A stretch of DNA of 64,000 nt, from positions 55,646 through 119,645 of the forward strand of contig CAVWDE010000009.1 of NCBI GenBank assembly GCA_963753685.1, given 5' to 3'. The DNA comes from DATAOG01 sp963753685 (GTDB lineage: Bacteria; Pseudomonadota; Alphaproteobacteria; Geminicoccales; Geminicoccaceae). Positions 27,925 to 36,372 of the stretch are shown here, piece by piece. A model generated the notes under the pieces. That model was not told the DNA's origin and ran no database searches. It was given only the letters and a program-made list of their open reading frames with translations. Within the stretch, counting starts at the first letter, position 1. The number at the start of each line of letters is the position of its first letter. A program made the translations under genes and the position numbers.

Positions 27925-29286
27925 TCAGGCGGCTTGCAGGGCGCGGGCGGCGGCGCCATGGGCCGCGCGCAGTCCGGCCAGGTCGAGCCCCGGGATCTGG
28001 CCGTCCTCGACCAGCCAGCGACCCTGCACCATGACCCGGTCGGCGCGGCTGGCGCCGCACAGGATGAGCGCCGCGAGCGGGTCGCCGGCGCCGGAGAAGC
28101 GGAGCTCGTCGAGGCGGAACAGCGCGAGGTCGGCCTGCATGCCCGCCGCGATCCGGCCGAGCTCGGGCCGGCCGAGGCAGGCGGCCGAGCCCGCGGTCGC
28201 CCAGCGCAGCGCGTCGCGGTGCGAAATCTTGTCCGCGCCATGGTGCAGGCGCTGGAGCAGGAACGCGTGGCGCACCTCCTCGATCAGGTTCGAGGCATCG
28301 TTGCTGGCCGAACCGTCGACCCCGAGGCCGACCGGGGCGCCGGCGCGCTCGAGAGCGGGCACCGGGCAGCAGCCCGAGGCGAGGATCATGTTGGAGGTCG
28401 GGCAATGGCTGACCGCGACCCCGGCGCGGCCGAGACGCTCGATCTCGGGCGGATCGAACCAGATCCCGTGCGCCAGCCAGACATGGCTGTCGAGCCAGCC
28501 GAGCCGCTCGAGGTAGTCGAGCGGCCTGCAACCGAAGCGCTGGCGGCACCAGGCCTCCTCGTCCTCGGTCTCGGCGAGGTGGGTGTGCAGGCGGACCTGG
28601 TGGCGGGCGGCGAGCTCAGCACTCGCGCGCATCAGGCTCTCGGTGACCGAGAACGGCGAGCAGGGTGCGAGCGCGATCTGGACCATGGCGCCAGCACCCG
28701 GCTCGTGATAGCGGCCGATCAGACGCTCACAATCGGCGAGAATGATGTCCTCGGACTGCACCACCTCGCGCGGCGGCAGGCCACCTCCGTCGCGCGAGAG
28801 GCTCATCGAGCCGCGGGTCAGCACGACCCGGAGACCGAGCTTCCGCGCCTCCTCGACCTCGAGGTCGATCGCATCTTCGAGGCCCTGCGGAAAGACGTAG
28901 TGGTGATCGCTCGTCGTGGTCGTGCCGGACAGCAGCAGCTCGGCCAGCGCCGTGCGCACCGCAAGGCGCAGGTGCTCGGGCCTGAGCCGCGCCCAGATCG
29001 GATAGAGCGCTTCCAGCCAGGGGAACAGCGGCTTGTCGATCGCGGGCGGGCAGGCGCGCGTCAGCGTCTGGTAGAAGTGATGGTGGCTGTTGATCAGGCC
29101 CGGCAGGACGACGTGGGCGGAGGCGTCGAAGCGCGTCGTGCCCGGCGTCCCTGGCCGGCCGCCCGCCGGCACCAGCTCGACGATCCGGCCGTGCTCGACC
29201 ACGAGGCCGCCCGCGGCATCGCTCTCCGCCAGGATCGCGAGCGGATCGGCGAGCCAGAGCGGCGCTGCGGCAGCCGCTGTCGTCAT
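27925..29286 (-). CDS. 8-oxoguanine deaminase / guanine-type amidohydrolase
   Basis: About 453 residues, amidohydrolase-superfamily TIM barrel with one metal. Motifs: LPGLINSHHHFYQTLTRACP (HxH pair, about residue 70), VRLHTHLAETEDEEAWC (about 235; His plus the Glu that activates the pyrimidine nitrogen), VWLAHGIWFD (His) and GLGVDGSASNDASN (Asp). The Cys in EEAWC and the SASND loop are typical of 8-oxoguanine deaminases, which yield urate; hydroxydechloroatrazine-type hydrolases are the close alternative. It overlaps the allantoate amidohydrolase gene by ATGA, so its start at 29286 is well fixed. In this cluster it would feed the urate pathway directly. Confidence 0.87.
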   Translation of the reverse strand: MTTAAAAAPLWLADPLAILAESDAAGGLVVEHGRIVELVPAGGRPGTPGTTRFDASAHVVLPGLINSHHHFYQTLTRACPPAIDKPLFPWLEALYPIWARLRPEHLRLAVRTALAELLLSGTTTTSDHHYVFPQGLEDAIDLEVEEARKLGLRVVLTRGSMSLSRDGGGLPPREVVQSEDIILADCERLIGRYHEPGAGAMVQIALAPCSPFSVTESLMRASAELAARHQVRLHTHLAETEDEEAWCRQRFGCRPLDYLERLGWLDSHVWLAHGIWFDPPEIERLGRAGVAVSHCPTSNMILASGCCPVPALERAGAPVGLGVDGSASNDASNLIEEVRHAFLLQRLHHGADKISHRDALRWATAGSAACLGRPELGRIAAGMQADLALFRLDELRFSGAGDPLAALILCGASRADRVMVQGRWLVEDGQIPGLDLAGLRAAHGAAARALQAA

Positions 29287-30518
29287 TGCGGGGCCTCGAT
29301 GTGACGGAGGACATCGAGCAGCACGCGCACGGCGAGGTCGGCGTCCTCGACGCTGATCGCTTCGGCCGGATTGTGGCTGATGCCGCCTTGGCAGCGCACG
29401 AACAGCATGGCGACCGGGCACAGGGCCGCGATCGCGATCGCGTCATGGCCGGCGCCGCTCGGCAGGAGCCGCGGCGTGATGCCGGCGCGCGTGATCGAGC
29501 CGGCGAGCGCCTGGATCAGCCCCGGGTCGCAGGTCACGGCGGGCGCGTCGTGGAAGCGCTCGATCGTGACCTCGACGCGCCGCCTTGCGGCGATGCCGGC
29601 ATACGCCGACTCGAGCGCGGCGATCGCTGCGTGCCTGGTGGCATCGGCGGGCGCCCGGATGTCGACCGTGAAGCGGGCCGCCCCCGGCACGACGTTGACC
29701 GAGCCGGGACGCGCCTCGATCTGGCCGACGGTCGCGACCAGGTCGGCTGCCGACCAGCCGGTGCGCTCGGTCGCGAGCACCATCTCGGCAGCCGCGGCCA
29801 GCGCATCGCGCCGCAGCGCCATCGGCACGGTGCCGGCGTGGCCGGCCTCACCCTTGACCTGAACCCTCGCGCGGGTCGCGCCATTGATCGCGGTGACCAC
29901 GCCGAGCGGCAGGCCTTCAGCCTCGAGCACGGGCCCCTGCTCGATGTGCACCTCCAGATAGGCGAGCACGTCCTCCCGTCGGCGCGCGCAGCTCGCGTAC
30001 TCCCTTGCATCGCCGCCGGCCTCGGCGAGCGCCTTCTGCACCGTCACGCCATCTGCGTCGCGCGCATAGAGCAGGTCCGAATCGAGGGTGCCGGCAACCG
30101 CGCGCGAGCCGGTCAGCGCGGTCGGGAAGCGCACGCCCTCCTCGTCGCCGAACGCGATCACCTCGATCGCCACCGGCAGCCGCTCACCGGCGCGGTTGAG
30201 CGCCTCGACCGCGGCGATGCCCGCGAGCACGCCGAGATTGCCGTCGTACTTGCCGGCGTCGGCGACCGTGTCGATGTGCGAGCCGACCAGGACGGCCGGT
30301 GCGCCGGGGCGGCTCGCCTCGTAGCGGCCGACCACGTTGCCGACCGCATCGATCCGGGCGGTCATGCCAGCCGCCTGCATCCAGGCCGCGACCTGCTCCA
30401 TGGCGCGGCAGTGCGCGGGCGACAGATAGAGGCGGGTGAGCCCCTCCTTGTCGTCGCTGAAGGCCGCGAGCTCGTCGAGGCGGGCCATCAACGCGGGTCC
30501 GAATGCCAGCTTGCTCAT
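29283..30518 (-). CDS. allantoate amidohydrolase / M20 Zn-dependent carbamoylase
   Basis: 411 residues, AllC/UAH/N-carbamoyl-amino-acid hydrolase family. Metal ligands: GSHIDTVADAGKYDGNLGV (His and Asp, about residues 80-95), FGDEEGVRFPTALTGSR (about 125), YLEVHIEQGPVLEAEG (His, about 190) and GISHNPAEAIS near the C-terminus. The specificity loop SGAGHDAIAIAALCPVAMLF is shared with allantoate and ureidoglycolate amidohydrolases. It releases ammonia and CO2 from allantoate to form ureidoglycine/ureidoglycolate. The start ATG at 30518 overlaps the uraD stop by 4 bases; together with the other overlaps this makes a tightly coupled operon. Confidence 0.87.
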   Translation of the reverse strand: MSKLAFGPALMARLDELAAFSDDKEGLTRLYLSPAHCRAMEQVAAWMQAAGMTARIDAVGNVVGRYEASRPGAPAVLVGSHIDTVADAGKYDGNLGVLAGIAAVEALNRAGERLPVAIEVIAFGDEEGVRFPTALTGSRAVAGTLDSDLLYARDADGVTVQKALAEAGGDAREYASCARRREDVLAYLEVHIEQGPVLEAEGLPLGVVTAINGATRARVQVKGEAGHAGTVPMALRRDALAAAAEMVLATERTGWSAADLVATVGQIEARPGSVNVVPGAARFTVDIRAPADATRHAAIAALESAYAGIAARRRVEVTIERFHDAPAVTCDPGLIQALAGSITRAGITPRLLPSGAGHDAIAIAALCPVAMLFVRCQGGISHNPAEAISVEDADLAVRVLLDVLRHIEAPQ

Positions 30519-31067
30519 GACGGGAACGGCTCCTCCGAGGGCAGCATGTCCTTGAGGCGCAGCAGCGCGATGCGCTCGATCTCGGCGAGTGCCATTGCCT
30601 GCTCGGCGGCGGCATCGTTCGCCAGCCGGCGCTCGAACGCCGCCAGAATCTCGGCCTTGCTCCGGCCTTTGACCGCCATGACGAAGGGGAAGCCGAAGCG
30701 GGCCTGGTAGGCGTCGTTGAGTGCTGTGAAGCGGGCGCGCTCCTGATCGGTCAGCTGGTCGAGGCCGGCGCCCGCCTGCTCTTTGCTGGAATCCGCGGTC
30801 AGTCGGCCGGCACGCGCCAGGCGACCGGCGAGATCGGGATGAGCCGCGATCAGGGCGCGCTGAGCCTCGGCCGGGGCTGCGCGCAGGACCGCGCAGAGCG
30901 CCCGATGCAAGCCCGTCCGCGTGGTCGGCGTCGGCGGGCAGGCCGCGCTCGAACGCGGCTTCGGCGATCCAGGGCGAATGCTCGAACACGCTGCCGAACC
31001 GCGCGACGAAGGCGTCGCGCTCCATGGCGCTGGGCGGCGAAGCCTGGGCTCTGGTAGTCTCGCTCAT
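30515..31067 (-). pseudogene. uraD: OHCU decarboxylase (UraD) with one frameshift
   Basis: Decarboxylates 2-oxo-4-hydroxy-4-carboxy-5-ureidoimidazoline to S-allantoin. The N-terminal part, MERDAFVARFGSVFEHSPWI with AEAAFERGLPADADHADGL, is read from ATG at 31067. The remainder (HRALCAVLRAAP, LIAAHPDLAGRLARAG with the conserved HPDLA, FGFPFVMAVKG and FERRLANDAA) is in the frame shifted by one. An extra G near 30911 joins them; without it the gene is 184 codons, the normal size. As sequenced only the C-terminal 131 residues are open from 30910. First gene of the minus-strand arm, divergent from uraH. Confidence 0.82.
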
Positions 31068-31303
31068 TGGCTCGAATCTTGCTGCCGACGTCCGTCACGG
31101 GCGATCGAGCGCAGAGCTTAGCCGACCTTGGCGGCCGGCGCCGTTCGGATTTTTTTGAAAGTGCTTGCGCATCGCGACTATTTGCGCGCTCCGCCACGGG
31201 GCTTAGAGATGAGCAGGAAGGACAAGCGAGGCGGGCGCAGACGGCGGCGCTGCAAGGTCGCAGACGCCGCCCGCCCAAAGCCTCGCCGGGGGGCCTGGAT
31301 GCC
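31068..31303. promoter_or_regulatory. divergent promoter region between uraD and uraH arms
   Basis: 236 bp between the starts of the two arms of the purine cluster, so both promoters should be here. A T-rich block (ATTTTTTTGAAAG near 31149-31161) and the imperfect dyad TGCGCATCGCGACTATTTGCGC (31165-31186 region; shown only as overall position) stand out from the GC-rich surroundings. No operator can be named with confidence. Confidence 0.35.
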
Positions 31304-31683
31304 ATGACCACCACCGTAGGAGGCGCCTCGGGCCGGCTCACGACCCACGTGCTCGACACCATGAGCGGCGAGCCGGGGGCCGGCATCGCGGTCGAGCTGT
31401 TCCGCCTCGACGGCGAGCGCACGGAGCGGCTCGCGCGCCTCACGACCAACGCCGACGGCCGCTCGGCGGCACCGTTGCTCGAGGGCCCGGGGCTGCGGCC
31501 GGGCGTGTACGAGCTGCTGGTTCCACGTCGGCGACTATTTCCGGGGCCGCGCTGTGGCCCTGCCCGAGCCCGCCTTTCTCGACCTCGTGCCGATCCGCTT
31601 CGGGGTCGCCGACGCCGGCGCGGCACTATCACGTGCCACTTCTCATTTCGCCGTTCGGCTATTCGACCTATCGTGGCAGCTGA
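31304..31683 (+). pseudogene. uraH: 5-hydroxyisourate hydrolase (transthyretin-like) with two frameshifts
   Basis: Hydrolyses 5-hydroxyisourate to OHCU. The N-terminal RLTTHVLDTMSGEPGAGI is the HIUase signature with the first catalytic His. After an apparent extra G near 31518 the frame changes to FHVGDYFRGRAVALPEPAFL. After a second extra G near 31622 it changes to HYHVPLLISPFGYSTYRGS, the invariant HIUase C-terminus ending at 31683. Removing both bases gives 125 residues, exactly the family length. Two events in 380 bp make this the most damaged gene in the window, by either mutation or sequencing error. It lies 15 bases before xdhA. Confidence 0.83.
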
Positions 31684-31698
31684 GAGCGAGGCAAGTCC

Positions 31699-33192
31699 AT
31701 GCGCCAACAGGTCCGATTTCTGCTCGGCCAGGAGCTGCGGGAGCTGGGTCAGGTCGACCCGACCATGACCGTGCTCGACTGGCTGCGTCTGGTCGAGCGC
31801 CGGACCGGCACCAAGGAGGGCTGCAACGAGGGCGACTGCGGCGCCTGCACGGTCGCGATCGGGCGGCTCGAGGGTGGCCGCATCCGCTACCAGGCGGTCA
31901 ACGCCTGCATCCGCTTCGTCGGCCAGCTGGATGGCTGCCAGCTGCTCACGGTCGAGGACCTCACAGGCCCCGACGGCACGCCGCACCCTGTCCAGCGGGC
32001 GATGGTCGAATGCCACGGCGCGCAGTGCGGCTTCTGCACGCCGGGCTTCGTGATGTCGCTGTTCGTGCTCTACGAGAACGATCCCAAGGCCGACCACAGC
32101 ACCACCTCGCTGAGCCCTGAGCGGGTCGACGACGCGCTCGCCGGCAACCTTTGCCGCTGCACCGGCTATGCGCCGATCGTCGCCGCCGCGCACCGGATGC
32201 TGCAGCTGAGCCGGGGCGAGCCCGATCGGCTCGCAGCCGAGCGGCCGGACACGGTGGCCCGCCTCGAGGCGCTCCAGGACGACGCGACGGTCACGGTCGG
32301 CGATGCGGGGCGCCAGTTCCATGCCCCGGCGACGGTCGACGCGCTGGCCGGTCTCCTGCTCCAGTACCCAGACGCGCGGATCGTCGCCGGCGCGACCGAC
32401 GTCGGCCTGTGGGTCACCAAGGAGCTGCGCGTGCTCGACCGGGTGATCGACATCGGCCGGGTGCGGGAGCTGCAGCGGATCGAGGACCGGGGCGATGCGC
32501 TCGCGATCGGCGCCGGCGTCACCTACGCCGATGCGATGCCGGCGCTGGCCAGGCTCTATCCCGACATCGGCGAGGTCTTCCGCCGGCTCGGCGGCGAGCA
32601 GGTGCGCAACGTCGGCACCATCGGCGGCAACATCGCCAACGGCTCGCCGATCGGCGACAGCCCGCCGATGCTGATCGCGCTCGGCGCCCGCCTGGTTCTC
32701 CGGAAGGGCCAGGAGCGGCGCGAGATGTCGCTCGAGGACTTCTTCATCGACTACGGCAGGCAGGACCGCCGGCCGTGCGAGTTCGTCGAGACGATCCTGT
32801 TGCCGAAGCCCGCTCCGGGGCTGCGCTTTCGCGCCTACAAGATCGCCAAGCGCTTCGATCAGGACATCTCGGCCGTGCTCGGCGCCTTCGCGCTCAAAGT
32901 CGAGGGTGACAGGATCGTAGGCGCCCGGATCGCCTATGGCGGTATGGCGGCGACGCCCAAGCGCGCGCGCAAGGCCGAGGCGGCGCTGATCGGCCAACCG
33001 TGGACCGAGGCGACGCTCGGCGCCGCGATGACGTCGCTGACCGAGGACTTCACCCCGATCACCGACTGGCGCGCCAGCGCCGGCTACCGCGCCAGGGTCG
33101 CGGCCAACCTGCTCTGCCGCCTGTTCATCGAGACCACCGATGCCGCCGCCCTGACCCGCCTGGTCGGCGACCGGAGCCTCGCGCATGCCTGA
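31699..33192 (+). CDS. xdhA: xanthine dehydrogenase small subunit (Fe-S/FAD)
   Basis: 497 residues. An N-terminal plant-type [2Fe-2S] domain (EGCNEGDCGACTV near residue 43) and a second all-helical [2Fe-2S] domain (QCGFCTPGF at about 110 and NLCRCTGY at about 151) are followed by the FAD-binding domain (DARIVAGATDVGLWV at about 230; VRNVGTIGGNIANGSPIGDSPP-type loop around 310) and the C-terminal CO-dehydrogenase-flavoprotein domain. It carries electrons from the molybdenum centre of XdhB to NAD. GAGG lies upstream of ATG at 31699. It overlaps xdhB by 8 bases. Confidence 0.96.
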   Translation: MRQQVRFLLGQELRELGQVDPTMTVLDWLRLVERRTGTKEGCNEGDCGACTVAIGRLEGGRIRYQAVNACIRFVGQLDGCQLLTVEDLTGPDGTPHPVQRAMVECHGAQCGFCTPGFVMSLFVLYENDPKADHSTTSLSPERVDDALAGNLCRCTGYAPIVAAAHRMLQLSRGEPDRLAAERPDTVARLEALQDDATVTVGDAGRQFHAPATVDALAGLLLQYPDARIVAGATDVGLWVTKELRVLDRVIDIGRVRELQRIEDRGDALAIGAGVTYADAMPALARLYPDIGEVFRRLGGEQVRNVGTIGGNIANGSPIGDSPPMLIALGARLVLRKGQERREMSLEDFFIDYGRQDRRPCEFVETILLPKPAPGLRFRAYKIAKRFDQDISAVLGAFALKVEGDRIVGARIAYGGMAATPKRARKAEAALIGQPWTEATLGAAMTSLTEDFTPITDWRASAGYRARVAANLLCRLFIETTDAAALTRLVGDRSLAHA

Positions 33193-35530
33193 GCCTCTCA
33201 TCTCCGAACGGATCGAGGGCGGCGTGCGCCAGCCGCGCCGGCACGACAGCGCCTGGAAGCACGTCAGCGGCAGCGCCGTCTACATCGACGACGTGACCCC
33301 GCCCGCGGGCCTGTTGCACGTCTATCTCGGCATCAGCGCGCGCGCGCATGCCCGCATCCGGCAGATCAATCTCGAGCCCGTGCGCCAGGCGCCGGGCGTC
33401 GTGCTGGTGCTGACCGCCGCCGACGTGCCGGGCGTCAACGACGTGAGCCCGACCCATCGCCACGACGAGCCGCTGCTGGCGACGACCGTGGTCGAGTACG
33501 CCGGCCAGGCGCTGTTCGCGGTCGCCGCGGAGACCCGCGACCAGGCAAGGCGCGCGGCCCGGCTCGCGGTCGTCGAATACGAGGACCTGCCGGCGCTGCT
33601 CGACGTCGAAGCGGCCGGGCCGGACGGCAAGCTCGTGACCGATCCCTTGACCCTCAAGCGCGGCGATGCCGCGGCCGCGCTCGCCCAGGCGCGGCACCGG
33701 ATCGCGGGCAAAATGGCGATCGGCGGCCAGGACCACTTCTACCTCGAGGGCCAGATCGCGATGGCGATCCCCGGCGAGGACGACGAGGTCACCGTCCTGT
33801 CCTCGACCCAGCATCCGAGCGAGATCCAGCACATGGTGGCGCTGGTGCTGGGGGTGCCCAACAACGCCGTGACCGTCGAGTGCCGGCGCATGGGCGGCGC
33901 CTTCGGCGGCAAGGAGACCCAAGGCAACCTGTTCGCCTGCATCGCCGCCATCGTCGCCAAGAAGACCGGTCGCGCGGCCAAGATCCGGCCCGATCGCGAC
34001 GACGACATGGTCATCACCGGCAAGCGCCACGACTTCGTCGCCGATTATGCCGTCGGCTTCGACGAGTACGGAAAGATCCAGGCGGTTGACATCACCTACG
34101 CCGCGCGCTGCGGTTTTTCCGCGGATCTGTCCGGCCCGGTGACCGACCGGGCGCTGTTCCATGCCGACAACTGTTATTTCTATGACCACGTGCACCTGCG
34201 CTCGCTGCCGCTCAAGACGAACACGGTCTCGAACACCGCCTTCCGTGGCTTCGGCGGGCCGCAGGGCATGGTCGCGGGCGAGCGGCTGATCGAGGAGATC
34301 GCCTACGCGCTCGGCAAGGACCCGCTCGAAGTCCGGAAAATCAATTTCTATGGCGAGGGGCCGCGCAACGTCACCCCCTACCATCAGACGGTCGAGGACA
34401 ACGTCATTGTCGAGATCGTCGCGGAGCTCGAGCAGAGTGCCGATTACTGGGCGCGCCGCACGGCCATCCGCGAGGCCAACGGAAAAAGCCGGGTGATCAA
34501 GCGCGGCCTCGCGCTGACCCCGGTCAAGTTCGGGATCTCGTTCACCGCGACCCAGTACAATCAGGCGGGCGCTCTCGTCCACGTCTATACCGACGGCTCG
34601 ATCCATCTGAACCACGGCGGCACCGAGATGGGCCAGGGCCTGTACACCAAGGTCGCCCAGGTGGTCGCCGAGGAGTTCCAGGTCGACGTCGACCAGGTGC
34701 GGATCACCGCGACCACCACCGCCAAGGTGCCGAACACCTCGGCGACCGCGGCGTCTTCCGGCTCCGACATCAATGGCATGGCGGCGCAGGCGGCCGCCCG
34801 CACGATCAAGGCGCGCCTGGTCGGCTTCGCCGCCGAGCATTGGGGCGTGCCGCAGGAACAGATAGAATTCCTGCCCGGCCGCGTCCGGGTCGGCAACCAG
34901 GAGGTCCTGTTCCGCGAGCTGGTCTGGCAGGCCTATCTCGGGCGCGTCTCGCTGTCCTCGACCGGCTTCTACCGGACCCCCAAGATCCATTGGGACCGGG
35001 CGAGCGGCCGCGGCCGACCCTTCTATTACTTTGCCTATGGGGCGGCGGTGAGCGAGGTCGCGGTCGACACGCTGACCGGCGAATACAAAGTGGAAAGAGT
35101 CGACATCCTGCACGAGGTCGGGCGCTCTCTGAACCCGGCGCTCGACATCGGCCAGATCGAGGGCGGCTTCGTCCAGGGCATGGGCTGGCTCACCACCGAG
35201 GAGCTGTGGTGGGACAAGGAGGGCCGCCTGCGCACCCACGCGCCCAGCACCTACAAGATCCCGGCGTGCTCCGACCGCCCGCGGATCTTCAACGTCCGCC
35301 TGCTCGAAGGCACGGAAAACCGCGAGGACACGATCTTCAAGTCCAAGGCGGTCGGCGAGCCGCCCTTGATGCTCGCGATCTCGGTGCTGCACGCGCTCTC
35401 GGATGCGATCGCGAGCACCGCAGATTACAAGCTCTGCCCGCGCCTCGACCCGCCGGCCACGCCCGAGGCGGTCCTGACCACGATCGAGCGCCTCAAGGAG
35501 CGGGCGAGCGCCGGGGGAGGCGCCGGATGA
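33185..35530 (+). CDS. xdhB: xanthine dehydrogenase molybdopterin-binding subunit
   Basis: 781 residues, the normal size. The subunit oxidises hypoxanthine and xanthine to urate. Visible Moco-site elements: GQDHFYLEGQIAMA (about 180), RMGGAFGGKE (about 235), the FRGFGGPQG loop (about 355), ATAASSGSDINGMA (about 520) and the catalytic Glu in KAVGEPPLML near residue 720. ATG at 33185 overlaps xdhA by 8 bases, and the end overlaps xdhC as ATGA, so the three subunits are translationally coupled. Specificity for xanthine is inferred from the uraH/puuD/guaD context. Confidence 0.96.
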   Translation: MPEPLISERIEGGVRQPRRHDSAWKHVSGSAVYIDDVTPPAGLLHVYLGISARAHARIRQINLEPVRQAPGVVLVLTAADVPGVNDVSPTHRHDEPLLATTVVEYAGQALFAVAAETRDQARRAARLAVVEYEDLPALLDVEAAGPDGKLVTDPLTLKRGDAAAALAQARHRIAGKMAIGGQDHFYLEGQIAMAIPGEDDEVTVLSSTQHPSEIQHMVALVLGVPNNAVTVECRRMGGAFGGKETQGNLFACIAAIVAKKTGRAAKIRPDRDDDMVITGKRHDFVADYAVGFDEYGKIQAVDITYAARCGFSADLSGPVTDRALFHADNCYFYDHVHLRSLPLKTNTVSNTAFRGFGGPQGMVAGERLIEEIAYALGKDPLEVRKINFYGEGPRNVTPYHQTVEDNVIVEIVAELEQSADYWARRTAIREANGKSRVIKRGLALTPVKFGISFTATQYNQAGALVHVYTDGSIHLNHGGTEMGQGLYTKVAQVVAEEFQVDVDQVRITATTTAKVPNTSATAASSGSDINGMAAQAAARTIKARLVGFAAEHWGVPQEQIEFLPGRVRVGNQEVLFRELVWQAYLGRVSLSSTGFYRTPKIHWDRASGRGRPFYYFAYGAAVSEVAVDTLTGEYKVERVDILHEVGRSLNPALDIGQIEGGFVQGMGWLTTEELWWDKEGRLRTHAPSTYKIPACSDRPRIFNVRLLEGTENREDTIFKSKAVGEPPLMLAISVLHALSDAIASTADYKLCPRLDPPATPEAVLTTIERLKERASAGGGAG

Positions 35531-36372
35531 TGGAGCTGGTCGCCATCCTCCGCCGGCTGCTCGATGCACGCGAGCCCGTGGTGGTGGTGCGGGTGGCGCT
35601 CGCCAAGGGCTCGACGCCCCGCGAGGCGGGCGTCAGCATGCTGGTCACCGCCAGCGCCGTGCACGGCACGATCGGCGGCGGCCGGCTCGAGTGGGATGCG
35701 ATCGCTCGCGCCCGCGACCTGCTGGCGGGCGCGGAGACCGCTGCGACGCTCGAGGTGCCGCTCGGGCCCGCGGTCGGCCAGTGCTGCGGCGGCCATGTCA
35801 CGCTCAGCCTGGCGCGCGCCGGCGCGGCCGAACTCGCCCTGCTGGAAGCTGCGGCCGTTGAGGAGCGTGCGGGCTGGCCGTTGGTGCTGCTGTTCGGCGC
35901 CGGCCACGTCGGCAAGGCGCTGGCCCGCGCGCTCCTGCCCCTGCCGCTGCGGCTGCGCTGGATCGACGGCCGGCCGGACGCGTTCCCAAGCCCGCCGCCC
36001 GAGGGGCCGGAGATCGTGCTGACCGAGCGGCCATTGGCCGAGATCCGGGCGGCGCCGGCGGAGACCGCCTACATGGTCATGACCCACAGCCACGGGCTCG
36101 ACTTCGAGCTCTGCGAGGCGATCCTGAAGCGCGGCGACTTTGCCTATCTCGGGCTGATCGGCTCGCGCACCAAACGCATCCGCTTCGAGCGCGGCTGGCG
36201 CGAGCTTGGGCTTACCGATGCGCAGATCGCGCGCCTGGTCTGCCCGATCGGCGGTCAGCTGCGCGACAAGCGACCGCCCGTGATCGCAGCCCTCGCCGCG
36301 GCCGAGATCCTGCTGGCGCTCGCGAGCCCGGCCCAGATCAGCGAACCGCAGACGCCCGGAGAGGCAGCATGA
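35527..36372 (+). CDS. xdhC: xanthine dehydrogenase accessory protein XdhC
   Basis: 281 residues. It binds molybdenum cofactor, promotes its sulfuration and inserts it into XdhB. The XdhC/CoxI N-terminal domain shows GSTPREAGVSMLVT and GTIGGGRLEWDAI, then VGQCCGGHVTLSL with the conserved Cys pair. The Rossmann C-terminal half shows VLLFGAGHVGKALARAL and YLGLIGSRTKRIRF. Start at 35527 (ATGATG) overlaps the xdhB stop; the end overlaps the ABC ATPase gene as ATGA. Confidence 0.95.
   Translation: MMELVAILRRLLDAREPVVVVRVALAKGSTPREAGVSMLVTASAVHGTIGGGRLEWDAIARARDLLAGAETAATLEVPLGPAVGQCCGGHVTLSLARAGAAELALLEAAAVEERAGWPLVLLFGAGHVGKALARALLPLPLRLRWIDGRPDAFPSPPPEGPEIVLTERPLAEIRAAPAETAYMVMTHSHGLDFELCEAILKRGDFAYLGLIGSRTKRIRFERGWRELGLTDAQIARLVCPIGGQLRDKRPPVIAALAAAEILLALASPAQISEPQTPGEAA

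Noticed and set aside
33125..35569. 814-codon minus-strand frame opposite xdhB
   Set aside because: Shadow frame; xdhB motifs on the plus strand are unambiguous.
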